From Bradyrhizobium arachidis (GTDB lineage Bacteria > Pseudomonadota > Alphaproteobacteria > Rhizobiales > Xanthobacteraceae): a stretch of 64,000 nt of DNA. Of this stretch, positions 42,175-51,714 are shown in pieces; within the stretch, counting starts at the first letter, position 1; the number at the start of each line of letters is the position of its first letter. The notes under the pieces are model-generated. The model worked only from the letters and a program-made list of their open reading frames with translations. It was not told the DNA's origin and searched no databases. The stretch is from positions 8,122,001 to 8,186,000 of the forward strand of contig NZ_CP077970.1 of the NCBI RefSeq assembly GCF_024758505.1. The letters run 5' to 3'. The position numbers were made by a program, and so were the translations under genes.

Positions 42175-42406
42175 TTTCGTAGGCCCGCACGAAATCCCCG
42201 ATGGTCGAGGGGAACGCCGCGTCCTCGGAAATCGTGAAGGGGTCGGTGCCGATCTCGTCCTCGAGGCGGGCGACCAAGATGGCGAAGGCGAGCGAATCAA
42301 AACCCGTCTCATGCAGGGATAGATCGTCCGTCAGCGGCGGCAGCGTGACGTGCTGCTCCTGTGCGATCTGCTTGATGGCTTCAAGGATCTTTAACCTTAC
42401 CGACAT
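42161..42406 (-). CDS. Stand-alone acyl carrier protein
   Basis: An 81-residue carrier protein with the phosphopantetheine site GFDSLAFAILVARLEDE (Ser 38) and the acidic helix following it. It differs from primary AcpP, which is very acidic with DSLDTVEL. It lies in one unit with an AMP ligase and an SDR, so it probably serves a specialised acyl pathway rather than bulk fatty acid synthesis. Confidence 0.88.
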   Translation of the reverse strand: MSVRLKILEAIKQIAQEQHVTLPPLTDDLSLHETGFDSLAFAILVARLEDEIGTDPFTISEDAAFPSTIGDFVRAYENVPA

Positions 42407-42556
42407 GGCCTGCTCGCTTCTTTATTGTTGCGGCGGAGTGTCGAGCACCCGCCTCCCAATGTGCTTGAGTATCTCGCGCTTTGTTTACCCGACAGAAGTA
42501 AATTCCTTCTTGGACAATTCAGATAAAATCCGACCTATCTCCGATTTTTCGTCGCT

Positions 42557-44374
42557 TCAGATTCGGATCGAGCCGTCCAGAATGGACGCATGGACGTTCC
42601 GGTCGAGCGCAACATAAACGCCCGATGTCGGGTCGGCGAAGAACAGGGGATCGGCGACCTTATCCGGATCAAATCCGTCACGCGCGAGCTCACCCTTCTT
42701 CTGCTTGAACGTATCGGTCGCATCGAGCTCGCGCGCGATGCGGATGAAGAGCGGGTGCGCATAGGCCGGCAGGCGTTTTGCAAGATGCGCGGCGAGACCT
42801 GAGAGATGAAAACCCTCGTTCACGACCAGCGCGCTCATGCCGGCGCGGCCGTCGGTGCCGGGGATGCTGACGCCGTAGGTGGTGGCATCGACGACGCCGG
42901 CGAAGTCGCGCACGGCATCGTTCACCTCTGACGTCGCGACGTTCTCGCCCTTCCAGCGAAAGGTGTCGCCGACACGGTCGACGAAGTGGAAAAAGCCCTT
43001 GTCGTCAAGCTGCATGAGATCGCCGGTGCGGAACCAGGCATCGCCCTTGGCGAGCACATCGCGCAAAACCTTCTTCTCGGTCTCGCCGGCATCCGTGTAG
43101 CCCTCGAAGCGGCCGCCGCCTTCATCGGCGACGCCGATGCGCCCGATGGCTTCACCCACCTCACCGCGCCCGCACGTCAGGCAAAGGCCGTCAGCGTTAC
43201 GCAGCGGCGCGCCGGTGTCGGAATCGACCTTGACGATCGCCGCCGGGAAGCGATGCGCGAGCAGCGGCGGAATGCGGCCGATTGCACCTGGCTTGCCCTC
43301 GACGTTGAACAGCGAAAAATTGCCCTCGGTCGCGGCGTAGAATTCCAGCACGCGCGGGATGGCAAAGCGCTCCTGAAAGTCGTCCCAGATGTCGCCGCGC
43401 AGGCCGTTGCCGCAGACCAGCCGCAGGCGATGGCGGTTCTCGTATTCGGACGGCGGCGCCTTGAGGAGATAACGGCAGAGCTCGCCGATATACTGGAACA
43501 GCGTGCAATCGAAGCGCACGATGTCATTCCAGAAGTTCGTCGCCGAAAATTTTTCGGCAATAACCACCGAGCCGCCGGCGGCCAGCATGCTGCAGGGCGC
43601 GACGATGCCGCCGACCGAATGGAACAGCGGCAGGCAGTCGTAGAGCCGGTCCTGCGGCGTGGCGCCGGTGAGGCCGGCGAACCAAAGGCCCCAGTTGAGA
43701 ATGCGGCGGTGGCTGATGCTGGCGGCCTTCGGCAGGCCCGTGGTGCCGGACGTGTAGATCAGCAGTGCACGGTCGTTGATGGTGACGTCGCCATGCTCCT
43801 CCGCCGTGAGCGGATCATCGCTGACGGCTGCGAGTGCGACGTCGATCGAGCGTTCTGCTCGGGCATCGCCATGCGTCCAGATCTTTGGCGACGATTTCAG
43901 ATGCGGCGAGGCGCCTGCCAGTGCGTCCGTCAGATCATGGGCGACGATGAGATGAGAGGACTTTGCGACGTCGATGCAATGCGCCAGCGACGGTCCGACC
44001 AGCTTTGTATTGAGCAACGCCACCACACAGCCGACCCGACTGATGCCGAGCCAGGCCGCGAGATAGTCGGCGCCGTTCGGCATGATCAGGCCGACCGTAT
44101 CGCCCTTGGCGAGACCGACCGAGCGCGCCCAGCGCGCATAACGGTTGATGCGCCGCGCCAGCGTGTCGTAGTCGATCGTCACATCGTCGGTGAGAAGCGC
44201 GGCGCGCTCCGGCTGGCGCCTGGCCCAATCATCCACGACATCGGCGAACAGCCGACCCTGCAGCGTCTCGATGCGCGCGGTGAGCTCGATCGCCTTCAGC
44301 CAGATCTTTGATGCGGAGGGAGCTTTGACAGCTTTGAACTTTTCTTGGGGCTGCTCGATGATGCCGGTGGTCAT
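42557..44374 (-). CDS. Long-chain acyl-CoA synthetase, FATP type
   Basis: A 605-residue adenylate-forming enzyme of the FATP/very-long-chain branch. Motifs: LLIYTSGTTGLPKAASISHR (about 205), EFYAATEGNFSLFNVEGKPG and WFRTGDLMQLDDKGFFHFVD, DRVGDTFRWKGENVATSEV, and the late TDTFKQKKGELARDGFDP. FATP-type enzymes activate long-chain acids with CoA. It lies 150 bases upstream of the ACP gene on the same strand, so the cluster may be read as one unit. Length matches the family. Confidence 0.9.
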   Translation of the reverse strand: MTTGIIEQPQEKFKAVKAPSASKIWLKAIELTARIETLQGRLFADVVDDWARRQPERAALLTDDVTIDYDTLARRINRYARWARSVGLAKGDTVGLIMPNGADYLAAWLGISRVGCVVALLNTKLVGPSLAHCIDVAKSSHLIVAHDLTDALAGASPHLKSSPKIWTHGDARAERSIDVALAAVSDDPLTAEEHGDVTINDRALLIYTSGTTGLPKAASISHRRILNWGLWFAGLTGATPQDRLYDCLPLFHSVGGIVAPCSMLAAGGSVVIAEKFSATNFWNDIVRFDCTLFQYIGELCRYLLKAPPSEYENRHRLRLVCGNGLRGDIWDDFQERFAIPRVLEFYAATEGNFSLFNVEGKPGAIGRIPPLLAHRFPAAIVKVDSDTGAPLRNADGLCLTCGRGEVGEAIGRIGVADEGGGRFEGYTDAGETEKKVLRDVLAKGDAWFRTGDLMQLDDKGFFHFVDRVGDTFRWKGENVATSEVNDAVRDFAGVVDATTYGVSIPGTDGRAGMSALVVNEGFHLSGLAAHLAKRLPAYAHPLFIRIARELDATDTFKQKKGELARDGFDPDKVADPLFFADPTSGVYVALDRNVHASILDGSIRI

Positions 44375-44570
44375 TGGCCTGTTCTTTCGGCAGGTCTCGT
44401 CTCTCGTGCAGTAGCTATAAACCGCGAGCCCCTGACCAGGTGTTAAGAGACAGGGTAAAACACAGTTAGTCCTGCATTAACGCCAGCTATCCTTTACCAA
44501 GCCGAAGGGAACGGCGTGCGGGCGCAGGCAAATCTTGCGATACGGGCCTTAACGAGAAGAAGAGGCTCCC

Positions 44571-45551
44571 ATGATCAGCAAGAGAACTTTCCTTCAGTCG
44601 GCCGCCTGTGCCGCGGCCACCCTCGCCGCTGACAGCGCCTTTGCGGTCGGTAACCCCGCCTATCCCTCACACAGTGTGAAATGGGTCGTGCCTTATGCGC
44701 CGGGCGGCGCGACCGACGTGTTGTCGCGGCTGCTGTGTCAGCGCCTGTCCGACAGGCTCGGCCAGACTTTTGTGGTGGAAAACAAGCCGGGCGCCGGCGG
44801 CAATATCGGCACACAAGCGGTGATCGCGTCGGCGCCTGATGGCTACACGCTGCTGCTGACCTCGACGGCGAATGCGATCAACGCCTCCTTCGATCCGGCG
44901 TTGCCGTATGACTTCGCCAAGGGCATCGCGCCGGTTGCCGGCGTCGCGCGCATTCCGCTGGTGCTGGTCGTCAACAACGACCTGCCGGTGAAGTCCGTCG
45001 CGGAGTTCATCGCCTATGCAAAAGCCAATCCCGGAAAACTGTCGATCGCCTCCTCCGGCATCGGCACCTCGCTGCATCTCTCCGGCGAATTGTTCAAGGC
45101 GATGGCGGGCGTGCAGTTCACGCACGTGCCCTATCGCGGCTCCGCGCCGGGATTGACCGACGTGATGAGCGGCCAGGTGCAGGGCATGTTCGACAACGTG
45201 ACCTCGTCCTTTGAGCTGGTGCGCGCCGGCAAGCTTCGCGCGCTCGGCGTGACCACGCGCGAGCGCTCCGACATCTTGCCGGATGTGCCAGCGATCGCGG
45301 ATACGCTTGTCGGCTTTGAGACCAGCTCGTTCTACGGCGTCGGCGCGCCGCACGACACACCGCCCGAGATCGTCGGTCTCCTCAACCGCGAGATCGACAC
45401 GGCGCTGTCCGATCCCGAGATCAGGCAGCGCATCACCGATCTCGGCGCCATCGCGCTGCACGGCAATGCGGCCCAGTTCGGCGGCATGCTGACCGAAGAA
45501 ACTGCGCGCTGGCGAAAGGTCGTCGAGCTGTCGGGCGTGCGGAAGGAATAA
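44571..45551 (+). CDS. Bug/TctC-type tripartite tricarboxylate substrate-binding protein
   Basis: A 326-residue periplasmic binding protein. The signal (MISKRTFLQSAACAAATLAA) is followed by NPAYPSHSVKWVVPYAPGGA, the characteristic VVPYAPGG start of mature Bug proteins, then FVVENKPGAGGNIGTQAVI and THVPYRGSAPGLTDVMSGQV. Ligands are usually carboxylates. No tctA or tctB membrane gene is next to it, which is common for this family. An AGAGG site precedes the ATG. Confidence 0.92.
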   Translation: MISKRTFLQSAACAAATLAADSAFAVGNPAYPSHSVKWVVPYAPGGATDVLSRLLCQRLSDRLGQTFVVENKPGAGGNIGTQAVIASAPDGYTLLLTSTANAINASFDPALPYDFAKGIAPVAGVARIPLVLVVNNDLPVKSVAEFIAYAKANPGKLSIASSGIGTSLHLSGELFKAMAGVQFTHVPYRGSAPGLTDVMSGQVQGMFDNVTSSFELVRAGKLRALGVTTRERSDILPDVPAIADTLVGFETSSFYGVGAPHDTPPEIVGLLNREIDTALSDPEIRQRITDLGAIALHGNAAQFGGMLTEETARWRKVVELSGVRKE

Positions 45552-45644
45552 GGGGAGACGTATCCCGCGCTAGGCGGTCTCGAACAAACGGGCTATCTTC
45601 TGCTCTACCTTGCGTTGTCCTGACTATGACAGGGAGGCGACCCC

Positions 45645-46388
45645 GTGGCTCTCGACCCTTCGCAGATTCCGGTTCACGCCGCGACGTTCGAGCAGCCGCT
45701 GATTATTCTTGCGAACCGCCTGCGAGCCGAAGGTCCTGCCAGGGTCGTTGCGATCGGCTCGTCGACCACGGCGGGCGAAGGCGGCATCGCACCCTATCCG
45801 CAACGGCCGCTGGCCGAGCTTCGGAACCGATTCCGGGGACCATTTCCCAAGGCCACGATCGATGTGATCAACCGGGGCGTCGGCGGCGAAGAGGCCCCTG
45901 CGGAGCTAAGGCGGTTCGACCACGACGTCTTCGATCTGAACCCAGACCTCGTCATCTGGCAGGTCGGCACAAATTCGGTCTGGCAACCTGCCGACCAGAA
46001 CCCGCCCTCGTTCAGGGAAACCACACAAGCCCTTAATGACGGCGTAGACCTGCTGCTCGCCCGGCGGATCGACGTGATTCTGATGGACCTGCAATACGTG
46101 CCGGCGCTGCTGACACCGGCCAAGATCGACAAGGCGCTCGCGATGGTCGATGCGATCAGCCAGATCGCACACACGAAGGGCGTCAGTGTCTTTCGCCGAT
46201 TCGAGCTGATGAAAGCCTGGCACGACGTGGCAGAAATCTCGTTCGACCGGATGGTCGACCCAGGCGATGACACCCGGCTGCACGCGAGCGACTGGACCAC
46301 AGAAAAAATGGCCGCGCAGCTGGCCGGTGCGATTGTCGACGCGGTGAACAGGGCGCCACCGCCATCAGGAGGCGTACCAAGCAGCTAG
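45645..46388 (+). CDS. SGNH/GDSL hydrolase family protein
   Basis: A 247-residue esterase-type protein. The SGNH blocks are seen: nucleophile Ser in VVAIGSSTTAGEGG (about residue 33), Gly in NRGVGGEEA, Asn in WQVGTNS, and Asp/His in DPGDDTRLHASDW. There is no signal peptide, so it should act in the cytoplasm. The GTG at 45645 follows a good GGGAGG site. The substrate is unknown; many relatives deacylate carbohydrates or lipids. Confidence 0.86.
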   Translation: MALDPSQIPVHAATFEQPLIILANRLRAEGPARVVAIGSSTTAGEGGIAPYPQRPLAELRNRFRGPFPKATIDVINRGVGGEEAPAELRRFDHDVFDLNPDLVIWQVGTNSVWQPADQNPPSFRETTQALNDGVDLLLARRIDVILMDLQYVPALLTPAKIDKALAMVDAISQIAHTKGVSVFRRFELMKAWHDVAEISFDRMVDPGDDTRLHASDWTTEKMAAQLAGAIVDAVNRAPPPSGGVPSS

Positions 46389-46413
46389 CGCGGCATGCGA
46401 CGCACTGGCAGCC

Positions 46414-46680
46414 CTAGTAGACCGGCTTGCGCCTGCGTGGCGGAGGAGGCTGGTTGCCGGCATAGTAGGGATTGACGTCGCACGTCGCGGCAAGGCCCGA
46501 CGCTGTCGCCCTGCATTGTTCCAATGATGTGAATGAGCAGTCGAAATAGTCTGCTCCCATGAAGCTGCCCCCATAGCGATGCATGCAGACCGGATAGCGC
46601 GGATCGTACCTCTGGGCGTCGGCCGGCGAGGCCGCAAGCCACATGCCGACCGCCATGATGATCCCGAATGTCGTGCGCAT
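46414..46680 (-). CDS. DUF3551 family small secreted protein
   Basis: An 88-residue exported protein: signal peptide TTFGIIMAVGMWLAASPADA, then RYDPRYPVCMHRYGGSFMGA and DCSFTSLEQCRATASGLAAT with four cysteines (two likely disulfides), and a Pro/Arg tail. This matches DUF3551, a family abundant in Bradyrhizobium and of unknown function. The ATG at 46680 has a GGGAGAG site; the frame extends ten codons upstream without support. Confidence 0.85.
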   Translation of the reverse strand: MRTTFGIIMAVGMWLAASPADAQRYDPRYPVCMHRYGGSFMGADYFDCSFTSLEQCRATASGLAATCDVNPYYAGNQPPPPRRRKPVY

Positions 46681-46929
46681 GGTCTTCTCTCCCGCAACGG
46701 CGCGACGCAACGGTCGCGTGGAACCCTTACCAGACTGACACGCGGATACAACTGTCCCTCAGGCCGGTCGCCGCGCGCCTTATGCCACGCCTCCGACGAA
46801 GGAATAAAGTCGTGCGACCGCATATGTGCTCATATCCTAAGGTCGGACTCTCTCTTGGCCGCCCCTCTTGTGTTAGACTTCACGAATCACCGCGAAGCAC
46901 CTTTCCGCACAGCGCACATTTCCCCGCAC

Positions 46930-47052
46930 ATGGATCCGTATCCCATGCTTGCGACCATACTTCTGTTGCTGGTTTTCGGACTGATTCCCTGCGCCGTCAT
47001 CATTGCGGTCTACGAGCGCGCGGCGCACCGGACGCTGCGGCGAAAACACTGA
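46930..47052 (+). CDS. Possible membrane micropeptide
   Basis: A 40-residue reading frame with one strong membrane helix (LATILLLLVFGLIPCAVIIA) and a basic end (RAAHRTLRRKH), a common micropeptide layout. There is no evident ribosome site before the ATG (CCCCGCAC), and no neighbour on the same strand, so the gene is uncertain. Confidence 0.3.
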   Translation: MDPYPMLATILLLLVFGLIPCAVIIAVYERAAHRTLRRKH

Positions 47053-47095
47053 CACGAACCTGACGTCCGGGATCGGACCGACGCGGCTCTCTGCG

Positions 47096-47110
47096 CCGGA
47101 TCATGCTCTA
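47096..47110. repeat. Fragment of the GAGCATGATC repeat
   Basis: CCGGATCATGCTCTA is the exact reverse complement of the left end of the repeat at 9051-9126 (TAGAGCATGATCCGG). It overlaps the stop codon of the DMP19-like gene, which therefore may have acquired its end from the repeat. Confidence 0.55.
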
Positions 47111-48367
47111 GCACGGCAGCAGGCTGGTCTTGCGGGCATAGTTGAGCATGGCGAATTCGATGCCGGGACCGCCCTCGACGACCATGCTGTCCTTGATCTG
47201 GTGAAACGCGAGCCCACCGTCGAGCGCATAGAGCTCGTCGGTCAGCGCCGCGAGGCGCTCGCCCCACTCCTTCTTGTCGTCACCATGGAAGTAGGCCTCG
47301 CGTCGGCGCTGGGTATCGCGGACATAGGGTTTTGCGAACATATCGAGGCCGCGCTGGAGGATCGCCGCCTGCGCGGTCATGCCGAGCTCGATCATAGCTT
47401 CCCGCACCTCGGGCGCGAGCGCGCCCTCCGAATTGTAGAAGAACTGGTGCACGCCTCCGTTCATGAACTCGTCGTTGAAGGCGGACATGACCAGCAGGGT
47501 GCGCTGTGGCCTCGTGAACGAGGCGAGGCGCTTCTCGATTTCCGGATAGGGCCGCCACAGCGAGACCATGTCCTTCCAGAGCGCAGACGTCAGGATGCGC
47601 AGACGATCTTGTTCGTTGAGATGGGCGCGCTCGCCCTCGATCCGCTGCCACAGTGCGGGCTTGCTCTCGACGAAGGCGGTGATGCGTTTGGCCAAAGCCG
47701 CCTTGCTGCCGAATTCGCGGGCGAGCGCCATCATGCGATAGTCAAAGGCGTTGAGCGGCGCAGGCCTGGAGGTGACGGCGTCGATCTGCGTGGACGGCTG
47801 GCTCCAGCCGTAGAAATTCCAGCGCGTGTCCCTATCGAGCGGGTAATCCTTGCCGAACAGCGCCATGGCACGGGTAAAGACGTCGTGCTCACGGGTCATG
47901 CCCGCCGCCTTCAGGGCGTCGCGGACCAGGGGCGCTGCGTCACCGGCTTCACCACTGAGGAACGTGTGCAGCCCGTCGCGGCCAAAATAGTGCCACAGCA
48001 TATAGAGTGTCGCGAGGTTGCGGGCGTCCTCGTCCAGCGGGGCGATGAGCTTTGCATATGCTTCGTGGCCGTCGAGGATGACGCGCAAGCTGGCGTGGAG
48101 ATTGACGTGCTCGATCAGGCTCCAGAACGGCACCTCGCTCAGTGCACCGGTCTCGCGCTCCGCCGGCGACGCCCGCAAGCGGCAGCCATTGTTGGCGGCA
48201 TCGGGCTCGTGCGGAATGGGAATCCGCGTCTCGAGGATGCTGCGCGGCGATTTTGGCACATCCGGCTTGGTGCCGTCGTCAGAGGCCGCATACGCGGATG
48301 CGGACAGCGCGAGACCGAAAGCAAGCGCAAGGATGGGACGGAAGTGACGTGACGGGATGAATTGCAT
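47108..48367 (-). CDS. Exported DMP19/DUF4375-like protein
   Basis: A 419-residue protein with a signal peptide (HFRPILALAFGLALSASAYA). The segment LLVMSAFNDEFMNGGVHQFF, then YNSEGALAPEVREAMIELGM (about residues 300-340) matches the DMP19 (DUF4375) core, in which NGGxxQFFxN is conserved. A weaker similar segment lies near residues 115-160 (LYMLWHYFGRDGLHTFLSGE). DMP19 proteins are usually cytoplasmic, so the export signal is unusual. The stop codon lies in a repeat fragment. Function unknown. Confidence 0.7.
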   Translation of the reverse strand: MQFIPSRHFRPILALAFGLALSASAYAASDDGTKPDVPKSPRSILETRIPIPHEPDAANNGCRLRASPAERETGALSEVPFWSLIEHVNLHASLRVILDGHEAYAKLIAPLDEDARNLATLYMLWHYFGRDGLHTFLSGEAGDAAPLVRDALKAAGMTREHDVFTRAMALFGKDYPLDRDTRWNFYGWSQPSTQIDAVTSRPAPLNAFDYRMMALAREFGSKAALAKRITAFVESKPALWQRIEGERAHLNEQDRLRILTSALWKDMVSLWRPYPEIEKRLASFTRPQRTLLVMSAFNDEFMNGGVHQFFYNSEGALAPEVREAMIELGMTAQAAILQRGLDMFAKPYVRDTQRRREAYFHGDDKKEWGERLAALTDELYALDGGLAFHQIKDSMVVEGGPGIEFAMLNYARKTSLLPC

Positions 48368-48450
48368 CCCCGTTCGTCGGGCGCGTCAACGACAGGGTTC
48401 AACGTGGACGCGCTTCTTGCCTAGTGCCGTCATTGCAAACGCTCGCCTCG

Positions 48451-50316
48451 TTAACCGAGGCCCTGTAGCACCAGCCGGTTCAGCCGCGCCGCGAATGCAG
48501 CCGGATCCTCCGGCAATTCGCCGTCGAGGATCTGCGCCTGCTCGAGCAGGAGCAGACTGAGGTCGTCGACCGTCGTCGAGCCGGCCGCTGCCTTTGCGAT
48601 CGCGGTGACGAGCGGATGGCGCAGGTTGATCTCGAGGATCGGCTTCGAACGCTCGCCGCGGTTCTGCTGCGCCAGAATGCGCTCGAGCTCGCGGCTCGGC
48701 CCCTGGCTGTCAGCGACCAGGCAGGACGCGGAGCTGGTGAGCCGCGTCGACGCCTTGACATCGCTGACGCGTTCGCCGAGCGAGCCCTTGATCACGGCAA
48801 TGGTCGCGGCCTCGTCGGCGGCCGGCTCGTCCTTCTTCTCTTCGTCGACGCGCGGGATCAGGTCGAGATTGAGATCGCCCTGGCTCAGCGACTTCAGCGG
48901 CTTGCCGTCGAACTCCGACGGCATCGAGGTCCAGAAGGCATCGACGGGATCGGTGAGCAACAGCACCTCGATGCCGCGCGCGGTCGCCGCTTCCAGCCGC
49001 GGATTCGACTTCAGCCGCTCGATGCTGTCGCCGACGAGGTAATAGATCTCGGTCTGGTTCGGCTTGAAATCGGCAACGACCTCCTTCAGCGCACGCTTCT
49101 CTCCGGTCGTGGTGGTGAAGCGCGACAGCGACAGGAGTTTTTCGCGGCGCTCGAAATCCTCGTAGATGCCTTCCTTGACGACGGCGCCGAACGCGTCCCA
49201 GATTTTTGCAAAGTTCTCCGCGTCCTTGTCGGCGAGGCTTTCGAGCTCGCTGACGACCCGGGTGGTCACGGCTTTCCGGATCTGCGCGAGCTGCGGATTG
49301 TTCTGCAGCATCTCGCGCGAGATGTTGAGCGGCAGGTCCTCGCTGTCGACCACGCCGCGGACGAAGCGGAGATAGCCGGGCAAGAGATCGGCGTCGTCGG
49401 TGATGAAGACGCGGCGCACGTAGAGCTTCACGCGGCCCTTGCGCGACGGCTCGAACAGGTCGAACGGCTTCGTCGACGGCGCGAACAGCAGCACCGCATA
49501 GGAGTAGCGACCTTCGGCACGATAGTGCAGCGTCATCGCGGGATCGTCGAAGGCGGTCGCGATCTGCTTGTAGGCCTGCTTGTAGTCCTCCGCCGTCAGC
49601 TCCGATTTCGACCGCTGCCACAGCGCGCTTGCCGAATTGATCTGGCGCGGCTCACCCTCTTCGGGCACCAGCTCGATCGGAAAGAGGATGTTGTCGGAAT
49701 AGGCGCCGACGATGCGCTCGATCTCGTAAGCCTCGAGATATTTCTTGGCGTCATCCTTCAGATGCAGCACGATCTCGGTGCCCCGTGTCACGCGCGCCGC
49801 ATCCTCGTCGCTGGCACGCGCGATCTCGAAGCCGGAGCCGCCGGAGGACGTCCAGGTCCAGACATCGCTCTCGCCGGCGCGGCGGCTGATCACCACGATC
49901 CTGTCGGCGACCATGAAGGCGGAATAGAAGCCGACGCCGAACTGGCCGATCAGGCCGAGGCCGTCCTTGGCCTCCTTCAGCTTGGCGACGAAGGCCTTGG
50001 TGCCGGAGCGGGCGATGGTGCCGAGATGGTCGATCAGCTCCTGCCGCTCCATGCCGATGCCGTTGTCAGCGACGGTGAGCGTTCCGGCCTGCTTGTTTGG
50101 AATGATGCGGATTTTTGGCGCCTCGCCCTCACCCAGCAGCGCCGGAGTGGCGATCGCCTCATAGCGGAGCTTGTCGCAGGCGTCCGACGCGTTGGAGATC
50201 AGCTCGCGCAGGAAGATGTCGGTCTCCGAATAGACGGAGTGCACCATCAGGTGCAGAAGCTCGGACACCTCGGCCTGGAAGGGCTGCGTATGCGCAGCCG
50301 TATCTGACGTCGTCAT
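48451..50316 (-). CDS. htpG: Hsp90-type molecular chaperone HtpG
   Basis: A 621-residue cytoplasmic chaperone. The N-terminal ATPase domain has [40 protein letters not shown] and [20 protein letters not shown]; the middle domain includes [20 protein letters not shown] and [20 protein letters not shown]. The C-terminal dimer domain ends without an MEEVD motif, as in bacteria. The length is normal. An RpoH-like promoter lies 38 bases upstream of the ATG, which fits heat induction. Confidence 0.96.
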   Translation of the reverse strand: MTTSDTAAHTQPFQAEVSELLHLMVHSVYSETDIFLRELISNASDACDKLRYEAIATPALLGEGEAPKIRIIPNKQAGTLTVADNGIGMERQELIDHLGTIARSGTKAFVAKLKEAKDGLGLIGQFGVGFYSAFMVADRIVVISRRAGESDVWTWTSSGGSGFEIARASDEDAARVTRGTEIVLHLKDDAKKYLEAYEIERIVGAYSDNILFPIELVPEEGEPRQINSASALWQRSKSELTAEDYKQAYKQIATAFDDPAMTLHYRAEGRYSYAVLLFAPSTKPFDLFEPSRKGRVKLYVRRVFITDDADLLPGYLRFVRGVVDSEDLPLNISREMLQNNPQLAQIRKAVTTRVVSELESLADKDAENFAKIWDAFGAVVKEGIYEDFERREKLLSLSRFTTTTGEKRALKEVVADFKPNQTEIYYLVGDSIERLKSNPRLEAATARGIEVLLLTDPVDAFWTSMPSEFDGKPLKSLSQGDLNLDLIPRVDEEKKDEPAADEAATIAVIKGSLGERVSDVKASTRLTSSASCLVADSQGPSRELERILAQQNRGERSKPILEINLRHPLVTAIAKAAAGSTTVDDLSLLLLEQAQILDGELPEDPAAFAARLNRLVLQGLG

Positions 50317-50353
50317 GCGTTTACCTGGTCAAATCCATCAGGGGAAAACCCGG

Positions 50354-50381
50354 ATATAGCGCAGGAGAGCCAGGGATCAAG
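50354..50381 (-). promoter_or_regulatory. RpoH (sigma-32) type promoter of htpG
   Basis: On the minus strand CTTGAT and CTATAT are separated by 16 bases, matching the CTTG-N18-CTATAT form known for rhizobial heat-shock promoters. Transcription would begin about 30 bases before the htpG start codon. The match is by eye; no competing promoter stands out. Confidence 0.6.
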
Positions 50382-50567
50382 AGCTTGTGATCGATACCCG
50401 ATGGCCTTCTGCAGGAACGGCTCCCCGCCGGGGCGGCCGAGGACGGCTCGAACCGGTCGAAGCCCCAGTGGGCCGCACGTTTCCTCTTCACGGAAACGCT
50501 ACTCGGATACTGTGATTCTTGCCGCTAAAAGCGTCGCCCCTGCGATTGCCATCACCATACTTTAGCA

Positions 50568-51707
50568 ATGAATTCGACCGCCAAAGCGAACCTCGCCGCA
50601 TTCAGCCACGATGCCCGCCTCTATCTCACCCTCGGCATCGCCAATTGGTCGATCTTCATCGACCACATCCCGAACAATGTCGTTAACCTGCTGACGCTGC
50701 GGAATTTCGGCTTCAGCGGCGCAGCCGACCTGTTCGTGTTCGTGGTGGGCTATGGGGTTGCGATCATCCACGGCAAGATGGTGCTGGAGCGCGGCTTCGT
50801 GGTCGCAGCGACGCGCATCTTCCGCCGGGTCTGGCGGCTCTACGCCGCCTATGTGGTGCTGTTCGTGATCTATATCGACACGATCGCCTATGTCGCCTCG
50901 CAGTCGAGCTCGCCCGAGATCATCCACGAATACAACATCTCGGGGATTCTCGAGCATCCCCTGCGCATCCTGGTACGCGGGCTGGTGTTGCAGGAGGAGC
51001 CGCTGAATCTCGACCTGTTGCAACTGATGATCCCGCTGATGGCGTTCTTCCCGCTCGTCTTGTGGGGCCTGATGCGGCGGCCGAACCTGACGCTGCTCGC
51101 CTCCGTCGCGCTCTATGCGGCCGCACGATATTTCGGCTGGACCTACCGCCTCTACCCCGAGGGCGAATGGACCTTCAATCCGTTCTGCTGGCAGTTGCTG
51201 ATGGTGCTGGGCGGCTGGTTCGCGGTCACAGGCGCGCCCAGCCGTCTGCACGGGCTATCGTGGCTGCGGGCACTTGCCGGCGCCTATCTGGTGTTGGCGA
51301 TGGCGATCACGCTGGCGCGGCATTGGCCGCCGCTGGCCGCCTACGTGCCGGACGCCGTGCTCGGCGCGTTCACGCCGAACGACAAGGAGAACCTCGCGCC
51401 CTATCGCGTGCTGCATTTCCTCGCGCTGGCCTATCTCGCGACCTATCTGGTGCCGGCCGACCACCCGGCCTTGCAATGGCGGTTGCTCCAAATCGTCATC
51501 AAATGCGGCGAGGAATGGCTGGCGGTGTTCTGCATCGCCGTGTTCCTGTCCTTCGCCGCGCATCTGATCCTGATCACCGGCCCCAACCTGGTCGCCATGC
51601 AGATCGCGGTCAGCCTGCTCGGCTTCGCCGCGCTGGCGGCGGTGGCCTATTACGTCTCCTGGTCCAAGTGGCAGGATTTGCCTGCCGCTGCACGGCAGCG
51701 GGCGTAG
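50568..51707 (+). CDS. OpgC-type acyltransferase, copy 1
   Basis: A 379-residue inner-membrane protein with about ten helices. The family start is visible as LYLTLGIANWSIFIDHIPNN, then RNFGFSGAADLFVFVVGYGV; later EGEWTFNPFCWQLLMVLGGW and DKENLAPYRVLHFLALAYLA are conserved blocks. OpgC adds succinyl groups to periplasmic glucans. Compared with the copy at 59607-60827, the opening Arg-x-Asp segment (RLDLFRGFGLW there) is changed to YLTLGIANW, so this copy may differ in substrate or activity. Confidence 0.87.
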   Translation: MNSTAKANLAAFSHDARLYLTLGIANWSIFIDHIPNNVVNLLTLRNFGFSGAADLFVFVVGYGVAIIHGKMVLERGFVVAATRIFRRVWRLYAAYVVLFVIYIDTIAYVASQSSSPEIIHEYNISGILEHPLRILVRGLVLQEEPLNLDLLQLMIPLMAFFPLVLWGLMRRPNLTLLASVALYAAARYFGWTYRLYPEGEWTFNPFCWQLLMVLGGWFAVTGAPSRLHGLSWLRALAGAYLVLAMAITLARHWPPLAAYVPDAVLGAFTPNDKENLAPYRVLHFLALAYLATYLVPADHPALQWRLLQIVIKCGEEWLAVFCIAVFLSFAAHLILITGPNLVAMQIAVSLLGFAALAAVAYYVSWSKWQDLPAAARQRA

Positions 51708-51714
51708 TGCGGCT

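Noticed and set aside
46579..47052. A 157-residue plus-strand frame ending in a membrane helix
   Set aside because: Its first half is antisense to the DUF3551 gene; only the last 40 residues could be a real micropeptide.
50390..50560. A possible small RNA or tRNA in the htpG-OpgC gap
   Set aside because: Several short GC-rich inverted pieces are present, but no cloverleaf, conserved T-loop or terminator could be found.
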